Origin: Platerodrilus igneus
Lineage: Eukaryota; Arthropoda; Insecta; Coleoptera; Lycidae
DNA: 64,000 nt
Direction of reading: 5' to 3'
NCBI GenBank assembly: GCA_036346225.1
Contig: JARFIW010000170.1
Span: 4,898,501 to 4,962,500 of the forward strand
Shown piece by piece: positions 46,756 through 57,600 of the stretch. The translations under genes and the position numbers were made by a program. The notes beneath the pieces were generated by a model. The model was not told the DNA's origin. It did no database searches and saw only the letters and a list, made by a program, of their open reading frames with translations. Positions within the stretch are counted from its first letter, which is position 1. Each line of letters starts with the position of its first letter.

Positions 46756-47215
46756 CTAATTTCCGATATTGCCCGCATTTCTCGGCCTGATACTACTTAT
46801 TTTTTTTCTTCCTTTACGTTCGGATTGTTATTTATTTTTTCTTTTGGATCTTTGATGTCCCTCACATAGAGATCGATCTTCTTTATAGCTTGCGTGGGTT
46901 CGATCTTCTTGAAGTTTAATTTTGTTTTCCTTCTTGATCGCTCAATATCATTGGTTGGCTAATTTCTGATTATAGAATTGTGGTTTCCCCGATAATTCTA
47001 GTCCGTTGAAAACTTTGGCGCCCTATTCCTATTCTTAATTTCTATTTTGTTGTTTCGCTCCTATTGGTGTTCGCGACGTTTAACCGTCGGTCATGATTTA
47101 AATTGTCCTGTATTCGCGATCATTTTCTTTTGGAGCTATTATCGAGTTACGGTTAGCCTTTATTTAGTTACTTTCTACCAATTTCTTTTCTTTATTCGTA
47201 TTCAAATTGACTGAT

Positions 47216-48223
47216 ATGGGGATCAGACTGTTTAATGGTATCTGTAATAGAAAGCAGGAGGCCTCTGAAAGCATTACTGAATATTTCACGTGTATGACGG
47301 CCCTGATTCAGTGGTATGGATCTTTCAAAGAGGATGATAAATTGTCCATTGTGCTTCGTAACATCACTCTATTCTATCCAGCCCATATGCCTACCGTCCG
47401 CTCCTTAGAAAAGTTAAAGGACAAAGGTCTGAACTTAGAACCGGAAAAGATTCTGGCCGATAATGTCGTATTACCTAGTCAAGACCAACATACTCTTACT
47501 CCTGTACCGGATCTTGCTCATAAGCCTGCTACAGTTGACGAAAATACTTTTACTTTACATGAGATAGTTGTTAAGGTTTCTCTTACGCATACGGGTAGTT
47601 CAGATACTTTTTCTGTACTTCCTACTATTGTTATTCCTAGATCTGCTTCTACTCCTCAGGTCATATGCTTTAATTGCGACAAGCCTGGTCATATTTCGAC
47701 ACGTTGTACTCGTCCTAAAGTACTCCATTGCTATGGTTGCGGGCATAAAAGTGTTACTCGCCACAACTATCCCAATTGTCATCCTGCTACTAATAAATCT
47801 TCGAATCATATTTCAAATTCTGTTCTCAGCTCTAGGAGCCAAATTTCTTCTGCTGCTAACTCTACGTTCTCTTCTGTACCTCATCCAGGTCACCCTGCTA
47901 CTGCTATCCAAACATACCCTTCTTCGGCAAATATAGCTTTGAACAAAATTTCTTCCGTCTCTAGTTCTACATCCTTTCCTGCACCTCTTTTGCTCGCCAT
48001 ACTACCAGCACATCCTATCCTTTTCAACCATAAGTGTGTACAAATTATAATATTTATCGTTACAACTATCACACCCCTACTAATCGAACCTCTACTAACA
48101 GGAACCAAATTTCTTCTGTCCGTTGCGATTCAAACGGTGATCAAATGTAACCTACGTATTCACTTCCACCCCAGACTGAGCCTCCACCACCATTGCAACT
48201 TCGAATTACCCATTTACAGCTAG
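47216..48223 (+). CDS. Gag of gag-only LTR element (N-terminally truncated)
   Basis: The first ATG is at 47216; the frame stays open to 48223. Residues about 10-90 (RKQEASESITEYF...KLSIVLRNIT...KLKDKGLNLEPEKILAD) are the C-terminal half of a gypsy-type capsid. A Ser/Thr/Pro-rich linker follows. The nucleocapsid then has CFNCDKPGHISTRC (intact CCHC) and a second Cys-rich block CYGCGHKSVTRHNYPNC. After that the sequence is Ser-rich and finally hydrophobic, probably out of the original frame. The first half of the capsid (the KFSGDP block seen at about 19900 in the relative) is missing. It binds its own RNA if expressed. This is the longest intact frame in the window, at about 336 codons. Confidence 0.85.
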   Translation: MGIRLFNGICNRKQEASESITEYFTCMTALIQWYGSFKEDDKLSIVLRNITLFYPAHMPTVRSLEKLKDKGLNLEPEKILADNVVLPSQDQHTLTPVPDLAHKPATVDENTFTLHEIVVKVSLTHTGSSDTFSVLPTIVIPRSASTPQVICFNCDKPGHISTRCTRPKVLHCYGCGHKSVTRHNYPNCHPATNKSSNHISNSVLSSRSQISSAANSTFSSVPHPGHPATAIQTYPSSANIALNKISSVSSSTSFPAPLLLAILPAHPILFNHKCVQIIIFIVTTITPLLIEPLLTGTKFLLSVAIQTVIKCNLRIHFHPRLSLHHHCNFELPIYS

Positions 48224-48278
48224 CTTCTCAAGAGCTTATTCCTGCTTTCGTAAATAATTCTATTAAAAAAATTCTGTC

Positions 48279-48563
48279 GTGTCCGCAATATCAAATGCAG
48301 CTGAAGTGACGATAACTTCTAATTCCGTCAGAGAAGGTCCTGTTGAAATTCAGGAACCTGTATCTTTGATGCCCGTTGCTGTTGTTGTGAAAATTTTACC
48401 TGTACCTGTTTTCTTAAATGGTTCTACTCAAGAAATTTCTGTTGTGTTTGCGATAACAGCTGTAGCTGAAGTGACGATAACTTCTAATACGGATAGAGAA
48501 GGTCCTGCTGAAGATAGTGAACCCATAGCTATACTGCCTGTTGCTGTTGTCGTCAAAGCATAG
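48279..48563 (+). CDS. C-terminal repeat region of the gag-only element protein
   Basis: Contains two copies of a repeat of about 60 residues: AEVTITSNS.REGPVE..EPVSLMP and AEVTITSNTDREGPAEDSEP, each followed by a VAVVVK stretch. The frame differs from the preceding gag, so one frameshift separates them. The minus-strand relative has a similar EFVPATVHNAAKETPVV region at about 19120. No known domain. Confidence 0.55.
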   Translation: MSAISNAAEVTITSNSVREGPVEIQEPVSLMPVAVVVKILPVPVFLNGSTQEISVVFAITAVAEVTITSNTDREGPAEDSEPIAILPVAVVVKA

Positions 48564-48564
48564 G

Positions 48565-49342
48565 GTTTTTTCGTGGTTCTTGTACTTGTTGCTTGGAGTT
48601 ATGCTTTTTGGTTTCTTTTTTTTCCTCGTTCCTTTCGTTCCACATTCCTCTCCTTTTTCCTGTGGCTGGTGTTACTTTCTGTCGGTCTTTGTGCTGACTT
48701 CGTAAAAATTTTTCGATCCACTTCCTGTGGTATGTGCCTCTAGACCATTTTTTCTTTTCTTCGGAAACCACGACTTAGTCGACTTTAGGCCTAGTTAGTA
48801 GTTCTTTTCTTCGGTTTTTCGTTTGCTGCGATTCTTGAGCACCACAGCTTGAAGTAGTTTGATTTTTCTGTATACAGCATTCTTATTGTTCCCTGGTTTA
48901 GTTTGAGGCTTTACACTTTTGGCGATTACTGTTGGTTTTCTTCCTCACTTCTTTTCGTTACTTTTGGCTTTTCTGCAGAAAACCAATCGTGTTTTGAGGT
49001 TGAAGACAGTTTTGTTTCTTTGCTGAAGAAGCATCCGTCCTTTTACGAGTTTTACAGTGTTGACGCCGTTCTATCTTTGTCCTCACTCATTGCTACTAGC
49101 TGCCTACCTTTCTCTGTGGTCCTTTTCACTTTTATTTTTGTCCGATATTTTGGTTCTTCGAGCCGGATAAGATTTTTTTTATTTTGCAGTGTTTTTTCGG
49201 TTTTTTAATTCGCTAAGCAAATTTTTGTGGGTTTTTTAAAATTTACCTAAGCAAAATTTTTGTGTTTGTTTTTTTTTTTTACTGAGTACTGTACTGTCCA
49301 CGTCTTTATTTTTGTTTTCCTACCCCGACATTTTAATTTTGC
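48565..49342 (+). other. T-rich spacer without pol, before polypurine tract
   Basis: Pyrimidine-rich. Frames encode Phe/Leu/Ser-rich low complexity (for example 48903-49208). Mirrors the 17540-18965 spacer of the relative. No pol motif. Confidence 0.6.
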
Positions 49343-49356
49343 GGGGAAGGGGGGAG
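49343..49356 (+). promoter_or_regulatory. polypurine tract
   Basis: GGGGAAGGGGGGAG immediately before the 3' LTR start (TTTGTTACGTTC at 49357). Equivalent to 17534-17521 in the relative. Confidence 0.8.
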
Positions 49357-50600
49357 ATTTGTTACGTTCACTTTCCAACGGTAAAATCAAAACGCACCTT
49401 TTTTTGTCTTTTATTATTCGTTTACGTAGATTCTGCTTCAATATTCAAACAACACTCGGTATATTAGACCTTCCTACAATAAGTGCGCTTCATAATAATT
49501 TTTCATTTTAAACCTATTTACTTCGAAACGAAAAGTTTACTGTATAATTTAAATAGTCGGTACCTTGTTTTAGGTGTCTGTTGGTTTGGCCCATATTCTT
49601 ATATCGTATAATTACTTCGTATACTACTTCGACCTAAAGATTTGTCGAAATAATGGATCTTACTTCATTGATAAAGCGTGTTTCAAATCGCTAATCACGC
49701 CTGTGTTTGATAACGCCGGCATGAATGTGAATTCGTGATATCAAAGGAATTAATATTCATTTTTCTTTTCTGCAGACCACTGAGAATGTTCGTTGCAGTT
49801 TTCATTATTTTATGAAATTTTCGTGCACACACTGTGTGGTAAGTACCTGCAGTATTAAAAAAATGTACTTTTCTTTCGTAAAGAGTCTAATCTTGACTGT
49901 ATTTATTATAGCTTCCTCCGGTGAACACGATAGTCTCATGAATTATCGCTCCTTTGGGTATAGAAGGCTGCACCAGTTACGTGGTCTCAGGTCCATCTGG
50001 TCCGCTCCGGCGCTAGGAGCGAACGAGAGATCCAACACCGTAGACACGTGGGTGAGTGTTTCTTTCCTGCTTGTGTCGAGGCCCTATCCAGTTAGATTTT
50101 ACTATTTTGGGCTCATACATGTTTCGAATTAATTGCATGTACCAAAACGATTTAACTATTCTGGGATCTATTGCCATGGGATTAATATATTATGAATAAC
50201 TTTGAAAAGAAAAAAAACAAAAGATATACTATCTATTAATGCGTGAATGAGTTAAAAACTTGCTGGCACATTGGAAGACGTTATTGTCATTGTATTTGTA
50301 ATTGTAGGTTATATGTTAGCGTTATCAGAGCCTATGTGAGGTATCATAATATTATGATTACTAAACTAAATTGTGAAATCTGACATACGAATACACTAGA
50401 AAGCAAATACTAAAATAGTTTGTTTTTTCTGCGACGGGAAAAAAATGTGACATTTAATATTTCTTGACAGGTAACAAAATGTCACTTTATATAAAATTAC
50501 TTTTTTCCCCGGGAAAAAAATGAGTACTTTTTTCCCTGGTAAGTGCAAATAAGTAAGAACACGAAGATATTTAATTTTAGAATATTTTATTATGTATAAG

Positions 50601-51776
50601 TTACGTTTCCTTAATGTTAAAAGTACAGTTATTAAATGTACATTGCCTGAAAGACATGTTTTTTGAACAATTAGGAATGTCTGCTACAGTGGAATTTTCT
50701 TGATTTGAAATAATATTTTGTGCCACTGACACAACTGCCGTTGATGTACTTGTTCGCAAATTGGATTCTGTTTCAGCTGATGCACTGCCACACAAACTAA
50801 ACAGTTTCTTAGCTATTTCTGTCTTGTGCACTATCGATTCATCAACATACCCTTCAGCGACCATTGATGACTTCCAACCACCATGTTTCTTTAGTGTCAT
50901 CAAGTCTCCCCCAGATTCAACTAAAAGTGTAGCAGACGATCTTCGAAATGCATGACCTGTATATGACTTAGCATTTTAAGTCGAAGAAAATTGGCTACTA
51001 TTTCAGGTACCTTATAAAACTGATTTCTACCCACAACTTGATTGACGCATTTCCCATTGCGATATGCATAAAACAGGCGGCGATCCTTTGCTGCTGCTGG
51101 ACGAAGTGCCATGTACATTCTGTAAAATTTAATATATTCTTCAGTAACTATAAATCTCCTATTTACATCATTCTTTGTTTGCTTAAGTTTCACAATTAAT
51201 GACGTTCCCACGTCTTCAATATCATCTGATGTTACCTGGCTAATTTCACATATTCGACAGGCTCCTGCAATCCCAAATACAACAACAACCTTGACCAATA
51301 AATAAACTTCATCAGGAGCATTATTTAAAAATCACTAATATGTGTACTCGTAAATATTGCAGATTTTTGGGCATGTAACCTTTCCCATTTTGTTTCAGAA
51401 ACGTAATTAGTTTGCAATATTTTGAAATGTCTACGTTATTATTGACTTGTAACATACTTTTTATCATTGAATAATTCGACCACACTGTTGATGGCTTTTG
51501 TTGTTGCGCTAGTTCCGAAAAATAAACCAATAACACCGTCTCCGAGTAAGAACTACATGTCTTTTTCGCCTTCCATTCCATGAATCTTGAATACGCAGTT
51601 TCGTAAATTTTTCGTGATTTAGCTGGCAATAATTTTATTGATGCTACTTTCGCTGCCTCTACCAATTCCGGTGGAGTAAGAGAAACTTCTGAATCAGTAC
51701 TGTCCATTTTTGAATTTTGAATATTCAAAACAATCGATATAAACAACTTAAGTTCGCAATTTTGTAACCACTGCAA
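50601..51776 (-). pseudogene. tyrosine recombinase (Crypton family), frameshifted
   Basis: The N-terminal SAM-like part (51710-51340) has LTPPELVEAAKVASIKLLPA and ETVLLVYFSELAQQQKPSTV, typical of arthropod Crypton-like recombinases. The catalytic part follows. The first Arg is in GIAGACRICEISQVT (about 51265). The His-x-x-Arg box TGHAFRR is at about 50963-50943, in a frame different from its surroundings. HGGW is at about 50890 and the nucleophile Tyr in VAEGY at about 50850. So the Arg, His, Arg, His/Trp and Tyr set is all present, but the frame changes at about 51320 and 50950. The C-terminal tail (50840-50601) has no known domain. A start at the Met of MDSTDSEVSLTPP (about 51707) looks better than the upstream one. 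Confidence 0.82.
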
Positions 51777-51990
51777 AATTAAATTGACAGATATTTGATT
51801 ACTTTAAAGGTTTCCTTAGCAACGCAGATCTAACTGTCCCTATAAGTACATCAGCCTACCTGTTTGAAACTTCAAATTTGACATAGATTGATTTTTTGAC
51901 TTTAATATAATTGGTAATATTTTTTTAAATATTAAATCATTGTTTTGCCAGTCACAGAAAAAATAGTGTATTATACGCGGGTAAATGTAA

Positions 51991-52062
51991 GATTTTAGCT
52001 CTCGGTGTTTTGTCTCCCTCCGCTTCGCGTCGGGAGACAAACACACACCTCGAGCTAAAATC
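51991..52062. repeat. two-stem hairpin at Crypton 5' side
   Basis: GATTTTAGCTC (51991-52001) pairs with GAGCTAAAATC (52052-52062). Inside it GTCTCCC (52012-52018) pairs with GGGAGAC (52032-52038) around a CGCTTCGCG loop. Confidence 0.85.
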
Positions 52063-52754
52063 TAGTACTTTTTTCCCTTGTATAATAAATAACTATTATT
52101 CTCACTTACTCAAACTGGGTTAATGTCCGTTGTAATGTATCCAAATATTGGGCAGTAAGAAAATAGAAAACGGTGCACAGTATAGTCATTATTTCTGCAA
52201 AGTGTTAGTTACCCGACAGGGATTGTAATGTTTTTTTCTTTTTTTTTACTAATTAGAGTTCTTTTGTTAATGTTTTTTTTTGTATTTAGGCAAACAGCAG
52301 GTGGGGATTTCTCCTACAGGTTATACTGAAAGGTAAAATTTTTTTTTATTTCAGGCCTTTCCTTTATGTGTGTATTTGTAATACCCCGCCTACTCGTCAA
52401 CTGAGCCCGGGCATTCTTTCTTTGTCCGTCAGGCTACGTCGATGTATGTAGCAAATTTTTAGCATAATGCCCTACTCTGTTACATTTAAAACATCGCATT
52501 TGAGATTTTTCTTTAAATCTTGGATTATTTTTACTACTTACAGTAAATGCACCTGAAACAGAAGCATTATTTGATAACATGTAAAGAATTTTAAAGACGT
52601 CCTTCTTCTGCTAATAAAGCGGTGGTGACAGCGTCAGACGTGAATTGATCGTCGGACAATTGGTATAGCTTTTTTTTTGTTGGTTTCCAACTTAATCACA
52701 ATTACTCTTTGGGTATTAAACCACTAATAGTTTTTAAAATTATCTTTATTAACG

Positions 52755-52810
52755 TTTCGATCCATAACCTAGGATCGTTTTCAAAAAAAAAAAAAAAAAA
52801 AAAAAACAAA
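52755..52810 (-). other. Penelope-like or hammerhead-like terminal hairpin next to poly(A)
   Basis: On the minus strand TGAAAACGATCC, a short loop, then GGATCGAAACGTT. This hairpin plus GAAACGTT resembles a decayed hammerhead. It abuts an A24-type run (52778-52803 on the plus strand). The CTGATGA core is not conserved, so this is a weak call. Confidence 0.28.
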
Positions 52811-53034
52811 CAAACATTATACCTAGCAGGCAATCCACTGATCATCTTATAAGCTACGCGTAAGTGTTTAATTTTACATTTTACGTTAGAAAGTCTTACA
52901 GATTCTTTAGACGTGCAATATACAAGGAAATTGACTCCTCTTCAAACATTAACGCTAAGAAGAATTCGGTTAGAACTCTTCCAATCAGCGCTTTATATGA
53001 GGGCTCAAAATTTACTTCCAAAGTGGTACATAGT

Positions 53035-53290
53035 TGGCCTAAGGTCCCGGATTCGAATCCCGACACGGTCCGCTTGAAAAATGTTAGGCGAGCATTTTTC
53101 ACAAAAATACACCCTCGTTCGGATGAGAGGTAAAATGGCGCTCCCGTGTCCGAGCGTTGTCACGCATACCTTGCTTGGAACAGCAAGGGTTCAGCAAAAT
53201 TCCTAATTTTCCAGGTAAAAAAAACTCGCTTCCTGGCCAATGTAGTACCTTCGGGTGGAACATTGGAAAATCACATGTAAGGTATATAGT
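53035..53290 (+). repeat. tRNA-derived SINE, copy 2 (head truncated)
   Basis: Matches 37450-37735: the GATTCGAATCCCGA B-box region, GCTTGAAAAATGTTAGGCGA, the palindromic CCTTGCTTGGAACAGCAAGG, and CTTCCTGGCCAATGTAGTAC. The A-box half is replaced by unrelated sequence, and the stretch around 53150 lacks about 10 bases present in copy 1. Confidence 0.72.
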
Positions 53291-53589
53291 TATCGGATCA
53301 ATTAAACCATTGACAATTGGTTTCACTTGTGCGCTCAACGACAAATAAATTGTTCAAAGTGCTTTGTCCCTACGTCGAACATTTTCACTTTTATCTTTAT
53401 ATGCCGCGGTTTGGAGCAGAGAAGTTTCTTTCTCCCCATCAACAACAGTAATAAAGCCATATAAACCGTGGGCTCGTAGAAGCATCTCTACATCTATTCG
53501 CCATTCCCGATAATTTGCAACTCCTTGCAACTTAGCAATATCTAAGGCACTTTTATTATCACTTTCAAGTGTTAACATTATTCACAAAA

Positions 53590-55525
53590 ATAAGGCAAGT
53601 AAAAATAAAACTAAGCTGCATTTCTAATCTTTAATGATTATCAACAGGTCATTGCCTTATTAAATCGAGAATTTCATTATCACATGTCATGAAAAATCAC
53701 AAAACATCAGTAAAACTTACTAAATTGCAAAAAATCCGGATCTCTGCATTGATTTACACAAACAACTAATTTTTTTGGTTCACTGTATTCATATTATCGT
53801 CAATTTCTTTAACTTTAATTAATTTGTCAGAATTCATAACCTTAGATTTAGTACATTTCACAGAAGACAATAATCATGTATATCTTTTTATTATGCTGGG
53901 TTCCTACAAGTTATTTAATATCTGTTAAAAAATGCTTCTAAATACTTATGAGAAGGTAAACGATTTCAAAATTAAACATAATTAATTTTTCATAGTTTTC
54001 CACCTTGGCACACAAATAAACTTTCCACCGCCATTTCTATACTCATCTTCAAAATCAACGAATGACAAAAAAAGCGACAAATACAAATAATGAATTACAA
54101 AAATTTTTGTAATAAAATGATCTCAATATTCACAAAACATACAGCAGCTTTGGAACACAAGAGAAATTAAGATAAAATAGTAGGCAAGTAATTCATGGGT
54201 AAACTTCAGTGCATACTTAAACACACAGACATGTACACGTCGATACGGTAAGGTAGTTCAACATAAATCCCTTCAAAATGCGTGGTTTCTCATGAACTCG
54301 TCATAGTCCCACCAATCGTCAAATATTTTGATTGGTTAGGGCAATAACCGCACATTTTACAAGGCGTGTGAAAAGGCTAATTCGGCAGATTTTATACCAT
54401 AAACTGTAGGTTCTTGAGAATTTAACAACGCAATTTTTTGCGGAATAACCTAATTTATACTACAATAATGATGGGAAATAAAGCTTTCCCTTTCGATTAA
54501 AAATTCCTTAACTTAAGATTAAAATAAAGCTTTGCTGAGCCGATAAGGCGTAACATATTGAGGGATGTTTTTAGAATTGTAGGTCCTACTTTTAGTAAAG
54601 TCGTCCACTAAATTAAACTAAGAGGCGTTCTTAAAGATTTCTTTTCTTGTTTATTAATCATTCTCTATGACTACGAGATTTTTGTGTGTTGTTTGTGGAC
54701 ATCATACACAGCGATCTGATGAGTTGTAAATATAATGAAGTCGGTCGTTGATTATGGTACGGTTTCTTTCCAAATTTCCAACAAACACGATTATTATTTT
54801 AATATATTGTTGATCTTTTGGTTTGCAACAGACTGAGATACATCTTCAGGTGTTTTATTGGTATGCCCCCCACGACATTCCTAGTTGAACTGGGCTAGAG
54901 AGCGCTATTAAAAACTGTTACATTGTTAACCGATTTGAATCAAAAGCACGACGTAAAGCTTTTAAGAAATCGTTAGACTACTTAATTTTAATTTGCGATA
55001 CTAACCGGGGCAAAAACAAGCGAGACATCAAAGAACCACGGAAAGTTTCAAAGGCGAAAAATTGGAAAACATTCAGTCGCCCATTTACTGAAAGGCATTT
55101 TATTGTAGTTATTTGTAGAATGCAAAACATCAATCATAAAGGAGTTTGGCAATAAGGAACGCTTATTCAGTAATATCACTAACAAGACTGTAAAGGTATT
55201 TGGAGCTCCTTTGAGGTATTTTCTTGTTAACAATTTAAGGATAAAGTTTAGAAGTATTTCCAAACGAAACAGAACAAAACCTAAAGAGCTTTGATATAAT
55301 TCGACGCCCAATTGCTACAAAATGTTTTGCTACTAACCAAATTTAACTGAGAAAGCTAAAATGAGAATAATAGTCAGTTAGAAATAGCCTAATTCTAGAC
55401 GCTGTTAGGATGGATGGAATATGCCGGCTATCAGCTTACTTGAAAGAAACATGTTGAGAATACAAAAAACAATTTAACAAAAAAGTGACTTTATTTTTCT
55501 TCAACACTTCTATTTCAGATTACTG
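53590..55525. other. AT-rich spacer, no gene seen
   Basis: No coding domain. A sequence near 54822-54860 (GCAACAGACTGAGATACATC then TTCAGGTG) resembles the 3' end of Penelope-like elements but is isolated. Confidence 0.4.
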
Positions 55526-55530
55526 TATAA

Positions 55531-56042
55531 TGTAGCGCCGATTGGTCTGCCTCTGGCCAGAATTATTACATTAGAACGTAAACAAAAGAGTTGTCCACAA
55601 AAGATGATTGATGGACCCTTCGATACTCTATCTTGCAAATGAATTTGATTGAAAGGTAAAAGGGTTTTGCATTTAAGAGTTATTTACATTGCAATACGAA
55701 ATAACGAGTATGTTATTTGCATTATTTCTCATATATTCTCAAACGATTGGAAATTAGTTTTAATTAAAGCATGAATATAAATCCAGATGGAAGCTTGATT
55801 ACAGTACTGTTCTAATTTAAAGCTTCGATAGCTGTACGTATGTGGTATAAATACTGTAGATATAAATTACTGTGGTGATTATATAAATTAATAAGGAGTG
55901 TTTGAATAGTTAACTATAGTGCTTCGATATCAAGTAGTTAAGAAAATGGCATCTCAGTGTTAAGAAAACTATACTTGTATTGTTAACGATTAGTAAGAGC
56001 TTTTAGAATTCCATTGTAACAAGTTGCTGAAAGGTTATAGGA
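55531..56042 (+). repeat. 5' LTR of macro-domain gypsy element (3'-truncated)
   Basis: Matches 61275-61390 and 63034-63445 in order, through GTTGCTGAAA. The segment after this in the 3' LTR (CTTGTATAATAAATTTG...TTGTTATTGC) is missing. Confidence 0.78.
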
Positions 56043-57180
56043 AAATTTTACAGAAAACTTAGGGGAATACGCTGCCGACCTAACAGAAAATCTGAACCAG
56101 ACCGTCGCCAAATTACAGGAAAATGCTGAGAACAGAACCAAAATGCTGAAAACCTGGCAGCGAAATTAGAAACAAGTAAGACGAGTTTTACAAAAAAATT
56201 CCAGAAAGCCCCGAAAATCGCAGAAAAATTAGAACAATGCGAAAACCGATGAACAATTGAAAGAGGAGTTTAAACAAGAAGCTACAAAAACCTCAACAGC
56301 AGTTGAACTACTAAAAGAGGACTTTTCAAAGTAAACTATAAAATCCGCAGAAAAGCAGGAAGCCAAAATATTCCGGCGGTTTAAAAAATTGGAAATCAAG
56401 TTTTTGGATGATTCGTATAAGCTGGAAGCGAGATTTTCTGAAAAAATGTTAGAAAACTCGCGTGAAATAGAAGAAGAAGTACCGTAGATGGAGAAACGGA
56501 TTACTTCCATAACAGTGCAAGCACCAGAGTCCTCAGTGCCGGTGATACAACAGTATGCCACAAAATTCCAGAATATGGAGAAATGGGAACTAACGTTAAG
56601 ATTCAGAGTAGAACTACTCACATTTGATGAAAAGTCACCTTGCCAGGCATATTTTAAACAATTCGAGGCTGCCGCAAAAGGAGCCCGGGTTGATTATCGC
56701 CTTGAACATTCTGCAAAACATACCAGACCACGCTCAAAAAGTTATGAGACCTTAATATCAAGACTGGAAATGAGGGACGGAGACTCCCATCTGTAACCAG
56801 TGTACCACGCACAAGTGAAGAATCGTTACCTAAAAACTAACAAAAATTTGCAACAGTTTAAAGCTTGGTAATGCTAGTCTACCCAATAGTACCAGATAGC
56901 TTTCTGAAACAGCTGGCAGTACACACTTTTGATGACGGGATACGCGGAGGAGAGATTCGGCAAGCACTACGGCTGGCTCGAACAAAGGCCCTAGATGATG
57001 CGCTAGCTCATGCTTTAGAATTTAAAGCGGCAAAACAAACATCGCGTTGTAGTAGTGGCAAGGTCAGATCCTCCGTAGAGGAGGTGATTCGACGGTTACT
57101 TCGTGAACATCAACCAAAGAGGAAGCGACCGATATGCTGGGATTGTGGCAAGTTTGGGCATATCTAGTCCAAATGTAAAC
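56043..57180 (+). pseudogene. gag of macro-domain gypsy element, broken
   Basis: The first 430 bases encode Glu/Lys/Asn/Leu-rich heptad-like sequence (for example KLQENAEN) in several frames, a probable coiled coil. From 56488 the capsid part reads ATKFQNMEKWELTLRF then FDEKSPCQAYFKQFEAAAKG. After a frame change, 56865-57167 continues with FLKQLAVHTFDDGIRGGEIR and a basic stretch. It ends in one zinc knuckle (CWDCGKFGHI), which is cut by an in-frame stop before its last Cys. There is no second knuckle. Confidence 0.78.
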
Positions 57181-57279
57181 AACCCAAGAAAGAAGCAGGA
57201 AAGCCGGAAAACTAAAAGGGGTCGATAGGAGTAGTACGCATTCTGCCCCGTAGATCATCATCCGTATCGCACGATCTAC

Positions 57280-57600
57280 GCATGCAGACATTTACATATA
57301 CGAACAGTTTAACGGCATGATTGTCAAGTTCTTGCTTGATATCGAAACTCTAGGATAATTGCTAATCCGGATGTAGTGCACGGCAGTGTGGTCCTTTGAG
57401 CCGTGGCAGGTAAGGAATTTCAAACACACGACATGCTAGATTTAAAAATCTGAGTTAGAAGCAAGATATTCGACCATCAGGTAGTAATAGTGAACATAAT
57501 CGAAGAAGTTATCTTGGGAATGGATATCTTAAAGAGGTACGGATTCCAAGTAGATGTGAAAGAGGATATCTTGGAAGTAGGAAACAGTTTTACGAAGCAG
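57280..57600 (+). pseudogene. aspartic protease region, active site lost
   Basis: A segment near 57320-57355 reads VKFLLDIETLG where an active retropepsin has LLDTGAT, so the catalytic Asp-Thr-Gly has become Asp-Ile-Glu. Downstream EEVILGMDILKRYGF (about 57500-57545) is the usual C-terminal block of gypsy proteases. Confidence 0.68.

Larger units (their letters stand above)
50425..52085 (-). mobile_element. Crypton-type element (tyrosine recombinase DNA transposon)
   Basis: An insert of about 1.66 kb lies in the 3' LTR and is absent from the 5' LTR at the equivalent point (about 46205-46230). It encodes only a tyrosine recombinase on the minus strand. The ends carry a shared GGGAAAAAA / TTTTTTCCC motif (about 50446, 50510, 50536, 52070). 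Near the 5' side lies a two-stem hairpin (51991-52062). Cryptons integrate by recombinase-mediated recombination of a circular form and have no terminal inverted repeats of the DDE type, which fits. Confidence 0.75.
45290..52451 (+). mobile_element. second gag-only LTR element (plus strand), with Crypton in 3' LTR
   Basis: A 5' LTR (about 45290-46571, 5'-truncated) is followed by a PBS-like site, a tandem-repeat leader (46596-46755), gag (47216-48560), a T-rich spacer (48565-49340), a polypurine tract (49343-49356) and the 3' LTR (49360-52451, interrupted at about 50425-52085). Gag matches that of the minus-strand element at 13-28 kb, but the LTRs are different and shorter (about 1.43 kb). 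Neither copy has pol. The element is flanked on the right by a copia gag, which it truncates exactly at the LTR end. Confidence 0.78.
49360..52451 (+). repeat. 3' LTR of plus-strand gag-only element, interrupted
   Basis: The pieces 49360-50424 and 52086-52451 together give about 1.43 kb. The start is TGTTACGTTCACTTTCC. The end GATGTATGTAGCA matches the 5' LTR end. Compared with the 5' LTR it has an extra stretch at about 49700-49765. Confidence 0.78.
52452..53580 (-). pseudogene. copia gag remnant split by a SINE-containing insert
   Basis: The N-terminal part on the minus strand (53578-53354) has VANYREWRIDVEMLLRAHGL, the standard opening of copia Gag (after KLxGxxNY). The C-terminal part (52680-52455) has SDAVTTALLAEE and a zinc knuckle starting CFKCNRVGHYAKN. 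The knuckle is cut off by the LTR ending at 52451. The middle (about 52690-53350) is foreign and contains a poly(A) run and a SINE. It may belong to the same copia lineage as the pol remnant at 39.4-40.5 kb, but nothing links them directly. Confidence 0.8.

Noticed and set aside
54822..54870. Hammerhead-like motif near an isolated Penelope-like 3' end
   Set aside because: The CTGATGA core and GAAAC box are not both present.
56229..56621. 130-codon minus-strand frame in the gypsy gag region
   Set aside because: Antisense shadow of the coiled-coil gag segment.
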